Source: Ignavibacteria bacterium UBA5771
GTDB lineage: Bacteria; Bacteroidota; Ignavibacteria; Kapaibacteriales; UBA2268
Direction of reading: 5' to 3'
Length of the DNA stretch: 10,908 nucleotides
NCBI GenBank assembly: GCA_002418685.1
Contig: DIEP01000148.1
Location: 1-10,908 of the forward strand
How positions within the stretch are numbered: position 1 is the first letter of the stretch; every line of letters begins with the position of its first letter. A model generated the notes under the pieces. It saw only the letters and a program-made list of their open reading frames with translations. It made no database searches and was not told the DNA's origin. Below are positions 1 to 6,748 of this stretch, in pieces. The position numbers and the translations under genes were made by a program.

Positions 1-144
1 AATTTGCAAGGGCAAGTAATTAAAAGTCAAAGAATATTGGGAAATCAAAGCACATTAGATTTAACGAATGTATCAGCAGGTGTTTATATATTGAAAATAT
101 ATACAAACAGCGGATTTGTGGTAAAGAAGCTAATAAAGCAATAA
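1..144 (+). CDS. 3' end of a secreted protein with a type IX secretion C-terminal sorting domain (partial)
   Basis: Frame 1 is open from the window edge to a TAA at 142-144 and gives the last 47 residues of a protein that begins outside the window. The tail has the type A Por/T9SS sorting-domain pattern: a conserved hydrophobic turn reading LTNVSAGVYILKIYTNSG, followed by a short basic C-terminus (VVKKLIKQ). In characterised T9SS bacteria this beta-sandwich directs outer-membrane export and is removed on the way out, so the cargo is probably surface-attached or secreted. Its function cannot be told from this piece. The gene points toward atpG and converges with the ATP synthase operon, with 141 bp between the two stop codons. 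Confidence 0.8.
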   Translation, partial: NLQGQVIKSQRILGNQSTLDLTNVSAGVYILKIYTNSGFVVKKLIKQ

Positions 145-179
145 GAAACTTTACTTTATAATTAATAATTTACCAAGTA

Positions 180-247
180 ATTGCGAACAAATATTCTTGC
201 GAAGCAATCTAATTAATCAAACATATTACTTCGCAAGAATTCGCAAT
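180..247. repeat. 68-bp palindrome of two facing repeat units between convergent genes
   Basis: The arms 193-204 (ATTCTTGCGAAG) and 229-240 are exact reverse complements. Outside them, 180-187 (ATTGCGAA) and 240-247 are also complementary, sharing one base with the inner arms. Each half carries an ATTGCGAA...CTTGCGAAG(C/T)AAT unit, and the two units face each other. A single related unit lies at 8261-8296. A smaller perfect hairpin, GCTGT/ACAGC (252-256 and 263-267), sits next to it on the atpG side. No T-run follows on either strand, so this is not a classic intrinsic terminator. Its place between two converging stop codons would still suit a bidirectional 3'-end or stabilising structure. 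Confidence 0.75.
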
Positions 248-285
248 GACAGCTGTTATATGACAGCGATGCAACATCCAGAAGA

Positions 286-1179
286 TTATTCCTGAGCGTT
301 TGCTGCTGAAACTATTTCAATAATTTCTTTTGTGATATTGGCTTGGCGTATGTTGTTATAAGTCAAATTGAGAGCGCGAATCAAATCCCCTGCATTTGTG
401 GTTGCATTGTTCATGGCAGTTCTACGTGCTGCATGTTCAGCAGCTGTAGTTTCAAGCATTGCACTCCAAAAATTGCTATCAATCAATCTTGGTATCAAAT
501 TTAGCAAAATATCTTTCTTGTTCGGTTCAAAAATGAAGTTAATATTTTGCTTTTTATGGGGTTGCTTATTAATATCTTGGGATTTTATATCAATTGGAAG
601 CAATTGGAACGAATCAGGTTCTTGCTTCACGGGACTAATAAATTTGGAATAATGGACAAAAATTGCATCGATTTCGCCATCGAGATACTTTTCTTCTAAA
701 GGCTTCAATATATCTTGCACGAGTTCGAATTTCAATTGATCGGCAATATTTATATATGAATTAAGTATAGGATATGGATGTCTGTTGAAGAAGCTAACAG
801 TCTTTTTACCAATCGGAATGATATGAATGGTGGCATCAGGATAGAGATTTGCATAATTACCTGTTATTTCCGTTATAGTTTGCTTAAAAATATTGGAATT
901 GAAACTTCCGCACATTCCACGGTCAGAAGCAATAACAATTACGGCAATATTGCGAATATTGTCTCTTTTTTGAACAAAGGGGTGAGAAAAGTCATCTTCA
1001 ACAGTCATTAATAGAGTGGTAATATCTTCGCGCAGCTTCTGAAAATAGGGTCGGGAAGATTCCACTTGGTTCTGTGCGCGACGCAATTTTGCAGTTGCAA
1101 CCATTTTCATTGCCTGAGTAATTTTCTGGATGCTAATAACAGATTGAATTCTTTGTCTTATGTCTCTTAATGTTGCCAT
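286..1179 (-). CDS. atpG: F1Fo ATP synthase subunit gamma
   Basis: This is the central stalk subunit of F1, which rotates inside the alpha3-beta3 ring and links it to the c-ring. It has 297 residues, slightly longer than the usual 285-290. The N-terminal helix is typical (MATLRDIRQRIQSVISIQKI, then TQAMKMVATAKLRRAQ). The middle Rossmann-like part contains IVIASDRGMCGSFNSNI at about 80-97. The C-terminal helix has RRTAMNNATTNAGDLI and LTYNNIRQANITKEIIEIVSAA. The ATG at 1179 starts the conserved family N-terminus, so the start is secure. It is the last gene of the operon, 10 bp after hldD, which separates it from atpA. The usual next genes, atpD and atpC, are absent. Confidence 0.97.
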   Translation of the reverse strand: MATLRDIRQRIQSVISIQKITQAMKMVATAKLRRAQNQVESSRPYFQKLREDITTLLMTVEDDFSHPFVQKRDNIRNIAVIVIASDRGMCGSFNSNIFKQTITEITGNYANLYPDATIHIIPIGKKTVSFFNRHPYPILNSYINIADQLKFELVQDILKPLEEKYLDGEIDAIFVHYSKFISPVKQEPDSFQLLPIDIKSQDINKQPHKKQNINFIFEPNKKDILLNLIPRLIDSNFWSAMLETTAAEHAARRTAMNNATTNAGDLIRALNLTYNNIRQANITKEIIEIVSAANAQE

Positions 1180-1189
1180 TTTGCTTTAA

Positions 1190-2143
1190 TTAATTATACA
1201 ATTTTCCATTAAGTAAATAATTTTCTATATAGTCATTGACATTATCTTCAAGCGAATTGAATGCAATTTCAATACCAGTGGAGCGGAGTTTTGTCAAATC
1301 AGCTTGTGTTGCATATTGATATTGCAATTTTAATTCTTCGGGCATCTCAATATATTCAATGTTAGGAGCAATTCCCATTGCTTTAAATACGGCATTGGCA
1401 AGGTCATTCCAACTGCGAGCAATACCTGTCCCCAAATTATACAAACCCTTTATATTATTTTCATAAAAATTCCAAATCACTTTATTTGCATCTTTTACAT
1501 AAATAAAATCGCGAGTTTGATTGCCATCAGCATATTGGGAATTATAAGATTTGAAGAGCATAATTTTGCCCGTCTCTTTAATTTGATAAAATGCTTTTGT
1601 GACCATACTTGACATATCTTGTTTATGATATTCATTTGGACCGAAAACATTGAAGAATTTGAAACCAAGAAGCACTTTATCTAATTTCTGTGCCTTCACC
1701 CATAAATCGAAAAGATGTTTTGAATAGCCATAACCATTCAGGGATTTCAGCTCATCAAAGGTAGCATCCGAATATCCTTGGTCACCATTCCCATAAGTAG
1801 AAGCGCTGCTGGCATAGATGAATTGAGCATTATTTTCGATGGCAAATTTTGCTAATTCGATGCTATAATGATAATTATTTTCAATTAAATAATCGATATC
1901 TGATTCGGTAGTGCGCGAACATGCTCCAAAATGAAATATAGCATCAATATTTTTGAATTTGTGTATTTCATCGAGGAATTTTGATTTATGGATATAATCA
2001 GTAAATTTTTTGCCAACAAGATTTTTCCATTTATTGGAACTTCCGAGATTATCCACAACTATAATATCATCAATACCTTGATCATTCAGTAATCTCAGAA
2101 AATTAGACCCGATAAAGCCTGCTCCGCCCGTTAAAATTATCAT
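1190..2143 (-). CDS. hldD: ADP-L-glycero-D-manno-heptose 6-epimerase
   Basis: HldD (RfaD/WaaD) is a cytosolic short-chain dehydrogenase/reductase family enzyme. It inverts C6'' of ADP-D-glycero-D-manno-heptose to give the L,D-heptose donor for LPS inner core. Over its 317 residues the sequence shows the N-terminal NAD(P) fingerprint TGGAGFIGSN (5-14), the SSAS stretch (112-115), the YxxxK pair Y138/K142, and NVFGPNEYHKQDMSSMVTK (165-183). That last block, together with the later YADGNQTRDFIYVKDAN (204-220), separates HldD from generic NDP-sugar epimerases. Its ATG overlaps the atpA TGA as ATGA (2140-2143), so it is probably translated by coupling to atpA. A heptose enzyme inside an ATP synthase operon is unusual. 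No other LPS gene is in the window. Confidence 0.93.
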   Translation of the reverse strand: MIILTGGAGFIGSNFLRLLNDQGIDDIIVVDNLGSSNKWKNLVGKKFTDYIHKSKFLDEIHKFKNIDAIFHFGACSRTTESDIDYLIENNYHYSIELAKFAIENNAQFIYASSASTYGNGDQGYSDATFDELKSLNGYGYSKHLFDLWVKAQKLDKVLLGFKFFNVFGPNEYHKQDMSSMVTKAFYQIKETGKIMLFKSYNSQYADGNQTRDFIYVKDANKVIWNFYENNIKGLYNLGTGIARSWNDLANAVFKAMGIAPNIEYIEMPEELKLQYQYATQADLTKLRSTGIEIAFNSLEDNVNDYIENYLLNGKLYN

Positions 2144-3696
2144 TTGCCAATTGATTTTAAAAATATTGGAAGAAATTCATCACAAGCAGCTTTCAAAGCG
2201 TGGTCAATTTCTTCAGTCAAATCTTTTTCTTTAATTATTTTATACAATAAATCGCCTTTCTGATTTCTCATAAATTCAAAGAAATCGCGTTCAAATTGCT
2301 TAATTTTATTAAGGGGTATATTATCGAGATAACCATTTGTAGCAGCATAGAATAATGAGATTTGCTCTTCAGTCGGGATTGGTTTCAGGGTTGGTTGCTT
2401 GAGAATTTCAGTAATTACTCGCCCTCTTGTCAATCTTTGCATAGTAGATTTATCCAAATCAGATCCAAATTGAGTAAAAGCTTCCAATTCACGGAATAAA
2501 GCATGCTCAATCTTAAGTTTCCCTGCGATTTTTTTCATAATTTTTATTTGAGCATTTCCACCGACACGCGATACAGAAATACCAACATTCAAAGCAGGAC
2601 GTATACCCGAATTAAATAAACCTGGTTCAAGATATATCTGTCCATCAGTAATAGAAATAACATTTGTGGGGATATATGCAGCAACGTCTCCTGCTTGCGT
2701 TTCAATAATGGGAAGTGCTGTGAGCGAACCACCTTTCTTTTCATTGGATAATTTTACAGCTCTTTCAAGCAATCGGCTATGTAAATAGAATATATCACCG
2801 GGATATGCTTCTCTTCCAGGTGGACGTCGTAGCAATAGACTGACTTGTCGATAAGCAGCAGCATGTTTGGATAAATCATCATAAACAATCAAAGCATGGC
2901 GACCATTATCACTAAAATATTCACCAATTGAGCAACCGCTATAGGGTGCAATATATTGCAAAGGTGCAGGATCGGAAGCATTGGCTGCAACTACGATAGT
3001 GTAATCCATTGCTCCGTATTCTTCGAAAGTAGCAACTAATTGAGCAACCGTCGAAGCTTTCTGTCCAATAGCAACATAAATGCAATACACAGGTTCAATA
3101 CCAAGTTGCTTGGCTTCAGGAGTATGGGTGAATTTTTGATTAATGATGGTGTCAACTGCAATTTGAGTTTTACCTGATTGACGATCCCCAATAATCAATT
3201 CGCGTTGTCCTCTACCGATTGGGATCATAGCGTCGATTGCTTTCAAACCTGTCTGCAGAGGCTCTTTCACAGGTTGACGGTCTATTACTCCGAGTGCTTT
3301 CCGTTCGATTGGTAGAATTTGAGTTGTTTTGATTTCTCCTTTGTTATCGATTGGTATACCAATTGGAGTAATGACTCTTCCGAGCAATTCATCACCAACG
3401 GGAACTGACGCAATTCGACCTGTGCGTTTAACTATATCACCTTCCTTTACAAGTTTATCTTCGCCAAAAAGAATTACGCCAACGCTATCTTCCTCAAGGT
3501 TTAATACCATTCCGGTCACATCGTTAGGGAACTCTACAAGCTCGCTTGACATTACTTTTGATAATCCATAAACTTGGGCAACACCATCCCCAACTTGGAG
3601 AACTGTCCCAACCTCTTCAATATCGATTTCTTTATCGAAGCCGGCTAATTCTCTTTTAAGAATGGATGATATTTCTTCAGGTTTTAATTCATACAT
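2140..3696 (-). CDS. atpA: F1Fo ATP synthase subunit alpha
   Basis: This is the non-catalytic nucleotide-binding subunit of the F1 hexamer. It has 518 residues, normal for the family. The N-terminal beta-barrel includes EEVGTVLQVGDGVAQVYGL (27-45). The Walker A loop GDRQSGKT is at 170-177 and the Walker B-like LIVYDD at 269-274. The segment ISVSRVGG (373-380) carries the arginine (R377) that contacts the catalytic site of beta. The helical C-terminal domain is complete. The ATG at 3696 is preceded by an AAGGAA ribosome binding site at a good distance, inside a 24-bp gap after atpH. The last bases overlap hldD. Nothing indicates degeneration. Confidence 0.98.
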   Translation of the reverse strand: MYELKPEEISSILKRELAGFDKEIDIEEVGTVLQVGDGVAQVYGLSKVMSSELVEFPNDVTGMVLNLEEDSVGVILFGEDKLVKEGDIVKRTGRIASVPVGDELLGRVITPIGIPIDNKGEIKTTQILPIERKALGVIDRQPVKEPLQTGLKAIDAMIPIGRGQRELIIGDRQSGKTQIAVDTIINQKFTHTPEAKQLGIEPVYCIYVAIGQKASTVAQLVATFEEYGAMDYTIVVAANASDPAPLQYIAPYSGCSIGEYFSDNGRHALIVYDDLSKHAAAYRQVSLLLRRPPGREAYPGDIFYLHSRLLERAVKLSNEKKGGSLTALPIIETQAGDVAAYIPTNVISITDGQIYLEPGLFNSGIRPALNVGISVSRVGGNAQIKIMKKIAGKLKIEHALFRELEAFTQFGSDLDKSTMQRLTRGRVITEILKQPTLKPIPTEEQISLFYAATNGYLDNIPLNKIKQFERDFFEFMRNQKGDLLYKIIKEKDLTEEIDHALKAACDEFLPIFLKSIGK

Positions 3697-3720
3697 TTAT
3701 TTAATTTCCTTTTTTTTCAT

Positions 3721-4257
3721 CTAATTAGTTAAAATATAATTTAGATTTTCTAATTGCTTTTTCAATGATGCATCGTATAAATAATCATCATATTTCAATT
3801 GAATTCCGCCAATAATTTTGGGATTTATTATAAATTTTGGTAGAATAGTTTTATTTGTCATATTTGCAACATTACTAATAACTTCTTTTCGAATTGCATC
3901 ATTCAATTCAATAGCAGACACTATCTCCACTTCAAGCAAATTATTCAAAGTATTATACATATCAATGAATTCTAAAATAATGTTGGATAGCAGACCTTCT
4001 CGATTTTTTTTCACAAGGAAAACAAGAAATCTAAGAGTAATAGCTTGAACACTCTCTTTAAAAATATCATTGAACACACGTATTTTTTTGTAAGGGCTTA
4101 TAATTGGATTAATTAGCATCAACCGAAGAGCGCGAGAACTTTTAAGCACCTTCTGAATATACAGGACATCATTATAGATCGTTTCCATTGTTTTCTCTTC
4201 TTGTGCAATAAGAAACAATGCTTTAGCATATCTTTGAGAAATTCTTTTTTCCGTCAT
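3721..4257 (-). CDS. atpH: F1Fo ATP synthase subunit delta (OSCP homologue)
   Basis: The delta subunit caps the F1 head and joins it to the b-subunit stator. The protein has 178 residues, normal for bacterial delta. The N-terminal helical domain begins with the family pattern RISQRYAKALFLIAQEE. A central segment, LRFLVFLVKKNREGLLSNIILEFIDMYN, matches the conserved mid-domain. The end contains NPKIIGGIQLKYDDYLYDASLKKQLENL, which is the OSCP/delta signature region. It lies 12 bp after atpF and 24 bp before atpA, the standard b-delta-alpha order. The sequence before its ATG is A-rich with no clear Shine-Dalgarno, so coupling to atpF is plausible. Confidence 0.95.
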   Translation of the reverse strand: MTEKRISQRYAKALFLIAQEEKTMETIYNDVLYIQKVLKSSRALRLMLINPIISPYKKIRVFNDIFKESVQAITLRFLVFLVKKNREGLLSNIILEFIDMYNTLNNLLEVEIVSAIELNDAIRKEVISNVANMTNKTILPKFIINPKIIGGIQLKYDDYLYDASLKKQLENLNYILTN

Positions 4258-4269
4258 TTTTCAGATTCT

Positions 4270-4764
4270 TTAATTCTTGGAAAGTTTTTGAATATAACTT
4301 TCAATAAGTTTATAATCAGTATCGGGATTTAGTTTCTCCTCTAATATTTTCTCAGTAGCTTGGATCACAATACTGCCAATTTCTTTTTTCAATTCTTTGA
4401 ATGCTTTTTCTTGGGCAAGAGTGATTTCTCTAACAGATTGTTCGATTTTTTCTTGTCGAATTTTTTCTGCTTCATCTCTTGCTTTTTGGATAATTTCATT
4501 AGCGGATTCGCGACCTTTTGCAATTAATAAGTTCATTTCTTTTGTTGCATCTGCTAATTTTTGCTCTGTTGCAGCAACTAACTCATTAGCACGCTGATTT
4601 GCATCATCTGCGCCTTTAATTGCATTGTTAATACTCTCTTCTCTTGTGTGTAAAGCTTTAGCGATGGGTTTATAGCCGAATTTGACAAGAATCAAAAGAA
4701 ATAGCAAAAAGTTAACTATAGACCAAATCATTAGCCCAGGATCGACAGAAAGAAGTTTATCCAT
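4270..4764 (-). CDS. atpF: F1Fo ATP synthase subunit b
   Basis: This is the peripheral stator stalk. It has 164 residues: one N-terminal membrane helix at about 10-30 (GLMIWSIVNFLLFLLILVKF), then a conserved short turn (YKPIAKAL). A long, charged, Ala/Glu/Lys-rich coiled coil follows from about 42 to 145, and the protein ends in a short helix that contacts delta. Only one b gene is present, so the stalk is probably a homodimer, as in most heterotrophic bacteria. It follows atpE after a 121-bp spacer that carries inverted repeats. This is the longest gap within the atpZ-atpG part of the operon. Confidence 0.96.
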   Translation of the reverse strand: MDKLLSVDPGLMIWSIVNFLLFLLILVKFGYKPIAKALHTREESINNAIKGADDANQRANELVAATEQKLADATKEMNLLIAKGRESANEIIQKARDEAEKIRQEKIEQSVREITLAQEKAFKELKKEIGSIVIQATEKILEEKLNPDTDYKLIESYIQKLSKN

Positions 4765-4795
4765 ATCTTTAAATTTAATTTAATCCAATAAAATT

Positions 4796-4864
4796 TATCA
4801 GAAGCATAGTTAAATAAACTTCTGATATATCAAAATATTTAACTATTCTTTATCAAAAAGAATA
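4796..4864 (-). promoter_or_regulatory. Interleaved inverted repeats in the atpE-atpF spacer (possible RNA pseudoknot)
   Basis: Three perfect inverted repeats occupy the spacer. Read along the transcript, they are: hairpin A, 4864-4857 with 4851-4844 (TATTCTTT/AAAGAATA); stem B, 4845-4836 with 4816-4807 (TAGTTAAATA/TATTTAACTA); and stem C, 4827-4819 with 4804-4796 (TATCAGAAG/CTTCTGATA). The 5' arm of C lies in the loop of B and its 3' arm lies outside, so B and C together have H-type pseudoknot topology with loops of 8, 2 and 2 nt. Otherwise they would be alternative structures. A 2-nt loop crossing a 9-10 bp stem is tight. The position suits control or stabilisation of the highly expressed c-subunit message. 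That function is an inference. Confidence 0.5.
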
Positions 4865-4885
4865 ATAAAAACAAATAGAAGCAAC

Positions 4886-5113
4886 TTATTTTAATGCAAG
4901 CAAGAAACTGATGACTTCTGCGAACAAAGCTATACCTTCGATAAGAGCTGCTGCAATAATCATCATAGTTTGCAATTTGCTATATGCTTCGGGTTGACGA
5001 CCTGCTGATTCAAGAGCAGATTCAGCTAATTTACCAATTCCAAGACCTGCGCCAACAACTGTAACTGATGCACCTATACCGGCTGCTAAATAAGCAAATG
5101 CTTGAGGTTCCAT
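4886..5113 (-). CDS. atpE: F1Fo ATP synthase subunit c (proteolipid ring)
   Basis: This is the membrane rotor subunit. It has 75 residues forming a two-helix hairpin. Helix 1 (about 5-34) has the glycine-rich packing motif GAGLGIG at 21-27. The polar loop contains RQPE (39-42), which contacts gamma/epsilon. Helix 2 carries the ion-carrying carboxylate E59 in ALIEGIALFAE. Aligned on RQPE, the Gln of Na+-type c subunits is replaced by I26, and the residue after E59 is Gly rather than Ser. Proton use is therefore more likely. E66 is a second acidic residue in helix 2. The ATG has a strong AAAGGAAA ribosome binding site 46 bp after atpB, fitting the need for many copies. Confidence 0.97.
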   Translation of the reverse strand: MEPQAFAYLAAGIGASVTVVGAGLGIGKLAESALESAGRQPEAYSKLQTMMIIAAALIEGIALFAEVISFLLALK

Positions 5114-5159
5114 AATTTTTCCTTTCTAATTTATTAATAAAAATATATTAATTATCTGT

Positions 5160-6170
5160 TTAATGACCTTCGGAATGCGGACTAGCCGCTAGCCCGACAA
5201 ATACCGAAGTTAATATTGTAAATATATATGCTTGAAGTACTGCCACAAGCAATTCCAGAAAATAAATGAACAAAATAAACAAACTAATAAACGGAACAGT
5301 TGCAAGTATCTGGAATAAAAAGATTAAACCAAGTAAGCTCAAAATTATAACATGCCCCGCTATCATATTTGCAAAAAGACGGATAGTGAGTGCAAATGGC
5401 TTTGTAAACATTGAGACAATTTCAATCGGCACCATTATTATAAGGAGATACATTGGCGCACCTCCCGACAGCTCTTTTAACCATCCCAATAACCCAATCT
5501 CTTTTATTGCGCTTCCGTTAATCACAAAATATGCCGTAATTGCCAATGCTGCCGTCACTGCAATATTGCCCGTAGGAGTGTGTGCTCCAGGAAATAAACC
5601 AAGCAAGTTCATCATCAAAATAAAGAAGAACAGTCCAATAAAATATGGCGTTAACTGTGTCGCAAGCTTAAGACTTGGGATTGTTGGCAGAACAATTTCA
5701 TCGCGAACAAAAAAGAAAGCATATTCAAAAACATTTTGAATGCCGTGTGGTGCCTTTGTTTCCCGTTTTTTATATTTCCTTGCAGAGAAAATCACTCCAA
5801 TAAGAATGATTAGCATTCCTATCCATTCATAGAAAACAAGTGAAGTTATCGATAAATCGAGTTTTGGAGGCAATCCTGTTTCTGCCTTGATAATTGCGTG
5901 ATGCTCTTCTTTATAAATACCCTTCTGATTCATCGATTTCATCGAAGGATAGAAATAGAATTTGTCATCATATAGAATAACAGGCAAATCAAGATGGAAA
6001 GCATCAAAGTAGCTAACACCGTGATGATTGAGCAGTTCAGAAGTCAAAATATCGTTAAAAAGATCACTGCTTCCACCCTGTGATTGCTCTTTATGAGATG
6101 AATCCGTACTGCTTATGTTTTGCTGTGTATTTTGATGTTGCATTCCCTGAGCTTCGGAAAGATTTGCCAT
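5160..6170 (-). CDS. atpB: F1Fo ATP synthase subunit a
   Basis: This is the stator channel subunit that passes protons to the c-ring. From the ATG at 6170 it has 336 residues. An approximately 100-residue hydrophilic N-terminal region precedes the first membrane helix (LVFYEWIGMLIILIGVIF). More helices follow, and then the diagnostic FALTIRLFANMIAGH, which holds the essential Arg. A later helix, LLVAVLQAYIFTILTSVFVG, holds the conserved Gln. The long N-terminal region should be periplasmic and needs a signal peptide. The open frame continues upstream through a hydrophobic stretch but has no ATG there. A TTG at 6194 is possible. The likely true start is the ATG at 6216, which is out of frame by one base at a T8 run. 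The body of the gene is certain; the 5' end is not. Confidence 0.93.
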   Translation of the reverse strand: MANLSEAQGMQHQNTQQNISSTDSSHKEQSQGGSSDLFNDILTSELLNHHGVSYFDAFHLDLPVILYDDKFYFYPSMKSMNQKGIYKEEHHAIIKAETGLPPKLDLSITSLVFYEWIGMLIILIGVIFSARKYKKRETKAPHGIQNVFEYAFFFVRDEIVLPTIPSLKLATQLTPYFIGLFFFILMMNLLGLFPGAHTPTGNIAVTAALAITAYFVINGSAIKEIGLLGWLKELSGGAPMYLLIIMVPIEIVSMFTKPFALTIRLFANMIAGHVIILSLLGLIFLFQILATVPFISLFILFIYFLELLVAVLQAYIFTILTSVFVGLAASPHSEGH

Positions 6171-6216
6171 AATCCTAAACAATATAAAATGCAAAATTAA
6201 TAAAAAAAAGTTTCAT
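6170..6216 (-). other. atpB: Split signal-peptide start of atpB at a T8 run (apparent frameshift)
   Basis: The stop of the upstream 3-TM gene and an ATG at 6216-6214 are arranged as TAA-A-ATG, a typical coupled start. From that ATG the frame reads MKLFFINFAFYIV and then stops at TAG. The transcript has eight T at 6209-6202. Removing one T joins the ATG to the atpB frame and gives MKLFLLILHFILF..., followed downstream by LSEAQG. This has a basic start, a hydrophobic core and an S-E-A cleavage-like site, as expected for a signal peptide ahead of the long N-terminal domain. Possible explanations are a sequencing or assembly error, a real mutation, or slippage at the T run. Confidence 0.6.
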
Positions 6217-6217
6217 T

Positions 6218-6493
6218 TTATATCTTTTGCTTGTTTAATAGTATTATTTCTATCATCAAAAAAACAAACATACATATTCCGAATGTTATTCCAAAGGCAG
6301 ATGTAAGCAAGTTTAGTGGCTTTGCTAAAAAAAAGATAAATAATAAAAGTAAAACGAATTTGCTGAACATACCAATTGTCCATATCTTCATTGTCTTTTC
6401 AATAGATTTATTTTTTATTATTCTGAAAACAAGCAAACTGATGAGGAAGAGTACGATATTTAATAGAATTGCAGCAATTACTGATGGGAACAT
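6218..6493 (-). CDS. Small three-helix membrane protein in the AtpI position
   Basis: The protein has 91 residues with three predicted membrane helices, at about 4-24, 40-57 and 64-86. There is a basic cytoplasmic loop after helix 1 (RIIKNKS, 24-30) and a basic C-terminus (LLNKQKI). There is no enzyme motif. Its place between atpZ and atpB matches AtpI-type accessory proteins, which help assemble the c-ring. The sequence itself is too generic to assign by motif. It starts 7 bp after atpZ, and its TAA is followed after one base by the probable true ATG of atpB, which suggests translational coupling. I treat the AtpI role as an inference from position, size and topology. Confidence 0.8.
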   Translation of the reverse strand: MFPSVIAAILLNIVLFLISLLVFRIIKNKSIEKTMKIWTIGMFSKFVLLLLFIFFLAKPLNLLTSAFGITFGICMFVFLMIEIILLNKQKI

Positions 6494-6500
6494 TTACGGC

Positions 6501-6731
6501 TTAATCTTTATTGTACTTTTTAATAGTTCTGAAGAAGTTATAGAAACCAATAAATATGCCGAACAGCAGTAAAATGATAATCCAGAAGGAAGTACCATTT
6601 TTTTTATCAATCCACGAGCCAATCAGCCCTCCTAATATAATTGGAGTGACAAGTTCAGTCCCCAGATTTAGGAATGGACCTGCCGATCTCAAAAGTGAAC
6701 TATTATCCTTCTTAATTTTATTATTTGGCAT
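6501..6731 (-). CDS. atpZ: AtpZ/AtpI-family ATP synthase accessory protein
   Basis: The protein has 76 residues: a basic N-terminus and then two membrane helices (about 24-40 and 49-67) joined by a short charged loop. The loop and flanks read GGLIGSWIDKKNGTSFW and then GIFIGFYNFFRTIKK. This is the family pattern of AtpZ (F0F1-ATPase subunit, putative Ca2+/Mg2+ transporter family): glycine-spaced helix 1, D-x-x-x-GT loop, and GFxN at the end of helix 2. Members are usually the first gene of atp operons and help Fo assembly. It begins 17 bp after the CBM9-like gene, with a GGGAAAA stretch as probable ribosome binding site, and is followed by the 3-TM gene. Confidence 0.88.
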   Translation of the reverse strand: MPNNKIKKDNSSLLRSAGPFLNLGTELVTPIILGGLIGSWIDKKNGTSFWIIILLLFGIFIGFYNFFRTIKKYNKD

Positions 6732-6748
6732 TTATTAATATTTTCCCA

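Noticed and set aside
2140..2143. atpA/hldD overlap as a frameshift or fusion
   Set aside because: Both proteins are complete at their ends, and the ATGA overlap is a normal coupling arrangement.
4886..5113. Possible sodium-coupled c ring
   Set aside because: The Gln in helix 1 and the Ser after the key Glu, both needed for Na+ binding, are replaced by I26 and G60. AtpZ plus the AtpI-like protein do not make this an N-type operon either.
5266..5739. 157-codon plus-strand open frame opposite atpB
   Set aside because: It lies wholly antisense to the conserved membrane core of subunit a, so it is a shadow of that coding sequence.
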